A stretch of DNA of 11,977 nucleotides from Treponema sp. (GTDB lineage: Bacteria; Spirochaetota; Spirochaetia; Treponematales; Breznakiellaceae). Shown here piece by piece: positions 8,259-11,977 of this stretch. The stretch's first letter is position 1. Every line of letters begins with the position of its first letter. The DNA lies in assembly GCA_031255615.1 (NCBI GenBank), contig JAIRSD010000059.1:1-11977 (forward strand). The letters are read 5' to 3'. Both the position numbers and the translations under genes were made by a program. The notes below the pieces were generated by a model. That model worked only from the letters and a program-made list of their open reading frames with translations, was not told the DNA's origin and searched no databases.

Positions 8259-8270
8259 GTATGAGCAGCG

Positions 8271-8298
8271 GCCGCCGGCCCGGAAACGGGCCGGCGGT
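8271..8298 (+). promoter_or_regulatory. Intercistronic GC hairpin with GAAA tetraloop
   Basis: A perfect 11-bp inverted repeat, CCGCCGGCCCG (8272-8282) and its complement (8287-8297), surrounds a GAAA loop and is extendable by a G-U pair at 8271/8298. It begins 12 nt after the binding-protein stop and is not followed by a U-tract, so it is more likely an mRNA-stabilising or processing element (as REP-type hairpins act after malE) than a full terminator. Its presence also argues that the kinase starts at 8312, downstream of it. Confidence 0.7.
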
Positions 8299-8311
8299 TC
8301 AGGATGCCCTC

Positions 8312-9388
8312 ATGCAAACCGCTAAGAAATATTACGCCGGCATCGACATTGGCGGCACAAAAATTGCCTTCGGCATAGTCGGGGAAGACAGGAAACTGTT
8401 AACGCGCCGTTCCATGCCTACCGATCCGGACTGTCCCTTTGAGGCAACCGTCAGGGAAATGGCCGGCGCAGTCAAAGCGGCGGCAGCGGAGGCCGGCCTT
8501 GAGGCCGGACAGATCGCCAGCGTTGGTATCGGGGTTCCCAGCACGGTGGACCCGGAGACCGGGCGCGTGGTATTTGCCAACAACCTGGGCTGGCGGGACC
8601 TGGACCTTACCGGGGAATTCAAAAAACATTGGGACCTCCCGGTATACCTGGAAAATGACGCGGACTGCGCGGCCCTGGCGGAATCCATGGAAGGTCCCGC
8701 GGCGGGGAAGAATGTCCTGGTCATCACTGTCGGTACCGGTTTCGGCGGCGGCCTTATCATGAACGGCAGGATATTCAAGGGGGGCGATAATTCGGGCTTC
8801 GAGCCGGGCCATTCGGCCCTGGTCTTTGGCGGGGAACCCTGTACCTGCGGTCAGCGGGGTTGTGTGGAAGCCTACGCCTCGGTGACCGCCCTGATCCGGC
8901 AGACCAGGGAAAAGATGGAAGCCCGCCGGGAAAGCCTTTTGTGGCGGGAATGTGGCGGCGATTTGGCAAAAGTCGACGGCAGGACCCCTTTCAACGCGGC
9001 GAAGCAGGGTGACGCCGCCGCCGCCGAGGTGGTGAAGGGCTATACCGAATACCTGGCCGCGGGAATCGCCAACCTGGTAACCCTCTTCCGGCCCCGGATG
9101 GTGATCCTTGGCGGGGGCATCAGTGAAGAGGGGGAGTACCTCCTTGGCCCCCTCCGCAAATCGGCGGAAAGCCGGATATATGCGGCGGACATACTTTCCA
9201 TGCCCCCGCTGGTAAAGGCCCGGCTGGGGAACGATGCGGGCGTCATCGGCGCCGCCCTGCTGGGCGCGGTTCCGCCGAAGTCGCCGGACTCTGGCGGGGC
9301 GGACAAGCCCGGTGCGACAAATTCCCCGGCGGCACAGGGGGACGCGGCGGGCCGCGAAACCGGACCGGAAACCGGGGGCAGGGCATGA
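8312..9388 (+). CDS. ROK-family sugar kinase
   Basis: Cytoplasmic ATP-dependent kinase of the ROK family (glucokinase, N-acetylglucosamine or ManNAc kinase type), 358 residues. The phosphate-binding motif AGIDIGGTK lies at 9-17, the catalytic Asp116 is in LENDAD, and the sugar/zinc motif is EPGH (164-167) followed by CxCGxxGCxE (Cys177, 179, 184). No helix-turn-helix precedes the kinase domain, so it is an enzyme and not a ROK repressor. The ATG at 8312 is chosen because AGGA lies 7 nt upstream and the protein then begins 9 residues before the phosphate motif, as is typical. Starts at 8249 (GTG) or 8261 (ATG) would place a perfect hairpin inside the coding region. After about residue 320 there is a Gly/Ala/Pro-rich tail of nearly 40 residues not typical of the family. 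The stop overlaps the DeoR-type gene by 4 nt. Next to a NanE homologue, ManNAc kinase (NanK) is one candidate role; glucokinase is another. Confidence 0.9.
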   Translation: MQTAKKYYAGIDIGGTKIAFGIVGEDRKLLTRRSMPTDPDCPFEATVREMAGAVKAAAAEAGLEAGQIASVGIGVPSTVDPETGRVVFANNLGWRDLDLTGEFKKHWDLPVYLENDADCAALAESMEGPAAGKNVLVITVGTGFGGGLIMNGRIFKGGDNSGFEPGHSALVFGGEPCTCGQRGCVEAYASVTALIRQTREKMEARRESLLWRECGGDLAKVDGRTPFNAAKQGDAAAAEVVKGYTEYLAAGIANLVTLFRPRMVILGGGISEEGEYLLGPLRKSAESRIYAADILSMPPLVKARLGNDAGVIGAALLGAVPPKSPDSGGADKPGATNSPAAQGDAAGRETGPETGGRA

Positions 9389-10146
9389 TCGCTTCGGAAC
9401 GGAATCTGTATATCCTCAAAGAGATCAACGCCAAAGGGGTAATCAACCTGAAGGAGATTGCCAGGGAACTGGGGATATCGGAGACCACGGTCCGCCGGGA
9501 TTTTGAAAAGCTGGAACAGGCGGGAAGGCTCAAGCGGGTACAGGGCGGGGCGGCCCTGCATGACGCCCTGGAAAACGCCCAGCTTGCGATGCGGGAAAAA
9601 AAGTCCATCAGCGCCAATGAGAAGCAGGAAACGGCCCGTTGCGCGTCCCTCCTGGTAAAAGACGGGGACAGCGTGTTTCTGGACTGCGGAACCAGCCTGG
9701 CGCCGCTGGCGGAGATTCTCTTTTCCCGGCCCGTCAAGATCGTCACCAGCAATACCCTGCTGGCCAATCTGCCCGGCAGCGCCGTGGCAACGGTCTTCTT
9801 AATCGGCGGCCAGTACCATTCCCATTACAACATGACCTACGGCCCCCTGGCCAAGGAAATTCTTGAACGGTTCAGTTTCGACCACGCCTTCATCGGCTGC
9901 TTCGGGGTTTCCCTGGAACAGAACAGGGCCTTTACCCTGGAAGTAGACAGTATGCAGATGAAACTGGCGGCCATGCAAAACGCCCGCCGGAAGCACCTGT
10001 TGCTGGACCATAGCAAACTGTTTCGGGACGGCTTCTACGCCTTCGCGGAACTTTCCCTCTTCGATACGATATTCTGCGATTCCTTTCCCCCGGAACGGCC
10101 GGTTCCCCCTAACCTGCGGCTGCCGGACCCTGCCTTCGATGCCTGA
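9385..10146 (+). CDS. DeoR/GlpR-family transcriptional repressor
   Basis: Sugar-phosphate-responsive regulator, 253 residues, the family norm. The N-terminal winged helix-turn-helix (about 5-56) contains NLKEIARELGISETTVRRD and the usual LERxGRLxRVxGGA-like end, here EQAGRLKRVQGGA. The C-terminal effector domain resembles ribose-phosphate isomerase: FLDCGTS, IVTSNTLLANLP, FLIGGQY, then a late LLLDHSKL segment that corresponds to the DSSK motif. The Arg often found after IGG in this family is not seen (IGGQYHSHYNMTYG), so effector recognition may differ. The start ATG overlaps the kinase stop (ATGA), so kinase and regulator are co-translated. The likely target is the promoter with direct repeats that starts at its own stop codon, upstream of the epimerase and GRE genes. 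The inducer is probably a phosphorylated sugar made by the neighbouring kinase (inference). Confidence 0.92.
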   Translation: MIASERNLYILKEINAKGVINLKEIARELGISETTVRRDFEKLEQAGRLKRVQGGAALHDALENAQLAMREKKSISANEKQETARCASLLVKDGDSVFLDCGTSLAPLAEILFSRPVKIVTSNTLLANLPGSAVATVFLIGGQYHSHYNMTYGPLAKEILERFSFDHAFIGCFGVSLEQNRAFTLEVDSMQMKLAAMQNARRKHLLLDHSKLFRDGFYAFAELSLFDTIFCDSFPPERPVPPNLRLPDPAFDA

Positions 10147-10207
10147 ATTTGTTTGAAAATGCGCGAATTTGATTGAGAATGAAAATAACCTGTGGTATCA
10201 TGAAAAT
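10145..10207 (+). promoter_or_regulatory. Putative operator: phased TGAAAAT direct repeats
   Basis: Two 17-bp direct repeats, GAATTTGTTTGAAAATG (10145-10161) and GAATTTGATTGAGAATG (10165-10181), match at 15 of 17 positions and are offset by 20 bp. The core TGAAAAT (one copy TGAGAAT) occurs at 10154, 10174, 10180 and 10201, with main spacings of 20 and 21 bp, close to two helical turns. The repeats overlap the -35 box and the start-point region, as expected for a repressor site. The adjacent DeoR-type protein is the natural candidate binder. Confidence 0.65.
10173..10201 (+). promoter_or_regulatory. Sigma-70-type promoter for the epimerase-GRE unit
   Basis: The -35 box TTGAGA (10173-10178, one mismatch) is separated by 17 bp from the extended -10 box TGG-TATCAT (10193-10201, one mismatch in the hexamer). 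Transcription would start near 10208, giving a leader of about 22 nt with the ribosome site AAGGCGGTG (10214-10222). Confidence 0.68.
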
Positions 10208-10229
10208 ATACCAAAGGCGGTGCGTTTTT

Positions 10230-10964
10230 ATGAAGAATACAGCAATTTTGGACAAGTTGAAGCAGGGATTGATTGTTTCCTGCCAGGTCCAGAAGGACGA
10301 TCCCATTTATTCCGGCGACATCGTGGTAAAAATGGCCCAGGCCGCCCAATGGGCCGGGGCGGCGGGTATCCGGGCCAATATGCCCGAACAGATCGCCGCT
10401 ATCCGGCAGGAGGTGGATCTGCCCATCATCGGGCTCTGGAAGATCTGGCACGATGACACGGATGTGTTTATCACCCCCACCCTGGAGGCGGCCAGGAAGG
10501 TATGGGAGGCGGGGGCGGACATCATCGCCCTGGACTGTACGGACCAGATAACCCACGAAGGCCGTCCGGCCTGGGAACTTTTGCCGGTTTTACAAAAGGA
10601 AATCCCGGACGCCCTGTTTTTTGCCGACGTGTCCACCTATGACGAGGCCGCCCGGGCGGTCTCCCTGGGGGCGGAGATCGTGGGGCCCACCCTCTATGGG
10701 TATACCAGGGCCACCGCCCATATCGAATACCCGGATCTCCGGGAATTTGCCCGGATCTGCCGGGACTTCGGGGATAAATGCCGCGTCATCATGGAAGGCC
10801 ACGTCTATACCCCGGAGGACGCGGTGAAGTGCCTGTACCTGGGGGCCTACGCGGTGGTGGTGGGGAGCGCCATCACCCGTCCCCATCTGACGGCCAAGCG
10901 CTTTACGGACCTTATGTCGGGGTACCGGAATAACTGGCGGGAATCGGAACGCAGCAAACATTAG
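10230..10964 (+). CDS. nanE: NanE-like N-acetylmannosamine-6-phosphate 2-epimerase family protein
   Basis: TIM-barrel protein of the NanE family, 244 residues. The family converts ManNAc-6-phosphate to GlcNAc-6-phosphate in sialate and ManNAc breakdown. Retained motifs are GLIVSCQ (Gln19), GIRAN (Arg48), the Lys71 of the IIGxxK strand, ADVST (Asp133), EG (Glu189) and the phosphate-binding GSAITRP (Arg217). These match the residues known for catalysis and substrate contact in characterised NanE enzymes, as far as I recall the family. Unusual changes: KIWHDD replaces the common KRDYPD after Lys71, ALDCTDQITHEG replaces ALDxTxRxRP, VGPTLYGYT replaces VGTTLSGYT, and EGHVYTP replaces EGRxxTP. The pocket may therefore take a different substrate. 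The ATG at 10230 is chosen for its ribosome site AAGGCGGTG 7 nt upstream and its match to the usual family N-terminus; the open frame from 10173 lies in the promoter. The GRE gene follows after 9 nt. Confidence 0.85.
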   Translation: MKNTAILDKLKQGLIVSCQVQKDDPIYSGDIVVKMAQAAQWAGAAGIRANMPEQIAAIRQEVDLPIIGLWKIWHDDTDVFITPTLEAARKVWEAGADIIALDCTDQITHEGRPAWELLPVLQKEIPDALFFADVSTYDEAARAVSLGAEIVGPTLYGYTRATAHIEYPDLREFARICRDFGDKCRVIMEGHVYTPEDAVKCLYLGAYAVVVGSAITRPHLTAKRFTDLMSGYRNNWRESERSKH

Positions 10965-10973
10965 GGGCAGGGC

Positions 10974-11977
10974 ATGGCGCATTTCAATGTGGAGACTCCC
11001 CAAAATGTGGAGATAAGCCAGAAGATCCCCTGCGAAAAACCTCTGCTGACCCAGCTTGAAATCATGGAAGCCTATACCGCCGCCCACCGGAACACGGCGG
11101 GGAAACCCCGGCCCGCCCGGGAAATCGACTGTCTCCGGGTACTCTATCCCCGGCTTTTCCGTAGCCCTGAGGCCCGGGACCGCATCGCCGGGCGGCTGGA
11201 CTTCCTGCCCATCGGCTTCGGCTGTGTCACCTCCGTGGGAGGGGTGGGGCATTATTGCGTGTTCGCCAAACTCCGGGCCTTCCAGAAGCAGCTTCCCAAG
11301 GCGGAACAGGGCCGGGCGGATGCCCTCTACGACTACTGGCTTGAACACGACCTCAAGACCCTCTACTGCCGGGACGCCCTCCGGGAACCGCTGGTGGGCC
11401 CCTTCGTGGACTGCGACTATCCCCTGATCGTCACCGCCCGGCTTTCCGGCATGACGCTGGATTATCAGAAACTGCTGGACCTTGGGATCGGCGGACTCCG
11501 GGGGGAACTGGAAGAGGCCCTCGGCAAAACCCTTGACGGGGCCGGAGCCGGGGAAAGCGCGGCTGCCCCGGACCCCGATTTTTACCGGGCCGGCCTGGGA
11601 TGCCTGGACCTCTTTGAAACCTGCGCCCTGTATCTGGCGGATCAGACGGGGGAAGAACTCAGGCGCTGTGACGATGAGCCCCGGCGGAAGAAGGAACTGG
11701 AAGCCGTCCGGGAGGCCCTGCTTCACATTAAAGACGGCCGGCCCCGGAGCTTCCTGGAGGCATTGCAGCTTTTCTGGCTCTACGCCCTGCTCTCGGGGGT
11801 GATAAACTACGGCCGCCTGGACGACTGTCTGGGGCCCTTCCTGGCCAGGGATCTGGCGGCGGGAACCCTTACGGAAGAGGATGCCTTCGACATCCTCAAA
11901 TCCCTGTGGACCCTGATCGAAAACCGCCGGACCACGGTGAACGGCCGCATCGTGGTGGGCGGCCGGGGACGGCGTCA
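10974..11977 (+). CDS. Glycyl radical enzyme, pyruvate formate-lyase-like (3'-truncated by window edge)
   Basis: N-terminal 334 residues of an oxygen-sensitive glycyl radical enzyme with a PFL-type domain; full members run about 780-850 residues. Supporting segments are GRLDFLPIGFGCVTSVGG (73-90), SFLEALQLFWLYALLSG (259-275) and YGRLDDCLGPFLARDLAAGTL (279-299), the counterpart of the family's GRxDxxLxPFxxxDL pattern. NGRIVVGGRGR (323-333) follows near the edge. The catalytic Cys and the C-terminal glycyl radical loop lie beyond the window, so the subfamily (formate-lyase, diol or amino-acid dehydratase, or anhydro-sugar-phosphate lyase) cannot be decided. A separate radical-SAM activase is needed and would be expected downstream. 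The gene begins 9 nt after the epimerase with AGGGGCAGGGC ahead of the ATG, so the two form one operon. A sugar-derived substrate is suggested by context only. Confidence 0.82.
   Translation, partial: MAHFNVETPQNVEISQKIPCEKPLLTQLEIMEAYTAAHRNTAGKPRPAREIDCLRVLYPRLFRSPEARDRIAGRLDFLPIGFGCVTSVGGVGHYCVFAKLRAFQKQLPKAEQGRADALYDYWLEHDLKTLYCRDALREPLVGPFVDCDYPLIVTARLSGMTLDYQKLLDLGIGGLRGELEEALGKTLDGAGAGESAAAPDPDFYRAGLGCLDLFETCALYLADQTGEELRRCDDEPRRKKELEAVREALLHIKDGRPRSFLEALQLFWLYALLSGVINYGRLDDCLGPFLARDLAAGTLTEEDAFDILKSLWTLIENRRTTVNGRIVVGGRGRR

Noticed and set aside
8249..8311. Earlier kinase starts at 8249 (GTG) and 8261 (ATG)
   Set aside because: They would encode the arms of a perfect hairpin as protein and extend the enzyme well before the phosphate-binding motif; 8312 has a better ribosome site.
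10173..10229. Earlier NanE start at 10173
   Set aside because: This stretch holds the promoter and operator repeats, and the encoded residues do not resemble the family N-terminus.
11056..11802. + strand frames at 11056-11427 and 11482-11802
   Set aside because: They are in other frames of the GRE gene, whose own frame is open from 10974 to the window end with clear family motifs.
1..11977. Search by eye for tRNA, rRNA, CRISPR arrays, insertion sequences and attachment sites
   Set aside because: No cloverleaf, repeat-spacer pattern, transposase motif or terminal inverted repeats were recognised; intergenic space is at most 107 nt.

Overview
The window is a carbohydrate-uptake and catabolism locus from an anaerobic bacterium, with every supported gene on the + strand. 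The organism is probably a spirochaete of the Treponema type. The grounds are an unanchored sugar-binding protein with a short leader ending in WARGARQ, long runs of ribose/xylose-type ABC genes, and a glycyl radical enzyme. This assignment is an inference and is not secure. GC content is high overall, with a clear drop in the middle.

Positions 1-4667 hold transporter A: the 3' part of a periplasmic sugar-binding protein, a strong intrinsic terminator, a fused two-domain sugar ATPase and two different permeases. The ATPase and both permeases are translationally coupled (1-nt and 17-nt overlaps). Positions 4681-8258 hold transporter B: one permease, a second fused ATPase and a second sugar-binding protein. 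Part of this block is visibly poorer in GC than transporter A, and its gene order (permease-ATPase-binding protein) is reversed relative to the usual one.

Positions 8259-11977 hold the catabolic and regulatory part. Directly after the second binding protein is a perfect 11-bp GC hairpin with a GAAA loop. It is followed by a ROK sugar kinase, a DeoR-type repressor overlapping it by 4 nt, an 83-nt control region, a NanE-like ManNAc-6-phosphate 2-epimerase homologue, and the 5' part of a pyruvate-formate-lyase-like glycyl radical enzyme (GRE) that runs off the window. The control region carries a near-consensus promoter embedded in helically phased TGAAAAT repeats, which are the likely operator.

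The proposed logic is as follows. Sugars enter through the two ABC systems, the ROK kinase phosphorylates one of them, the epimerase-like protein rearranges the sugar phosphate, and the GRE cleaves or dehydrates the product under anaerobic conditions. The DeoR-type protein would control the epimerase-GRE unit. The epimerase keeps its catalytic residues but has several altered pocket motifs, and no sialate lyase is present. The combination is therefore not the standard sialic-acid (nan) pathway and may act on an unrecognised amino sugar or sugar phosphate.
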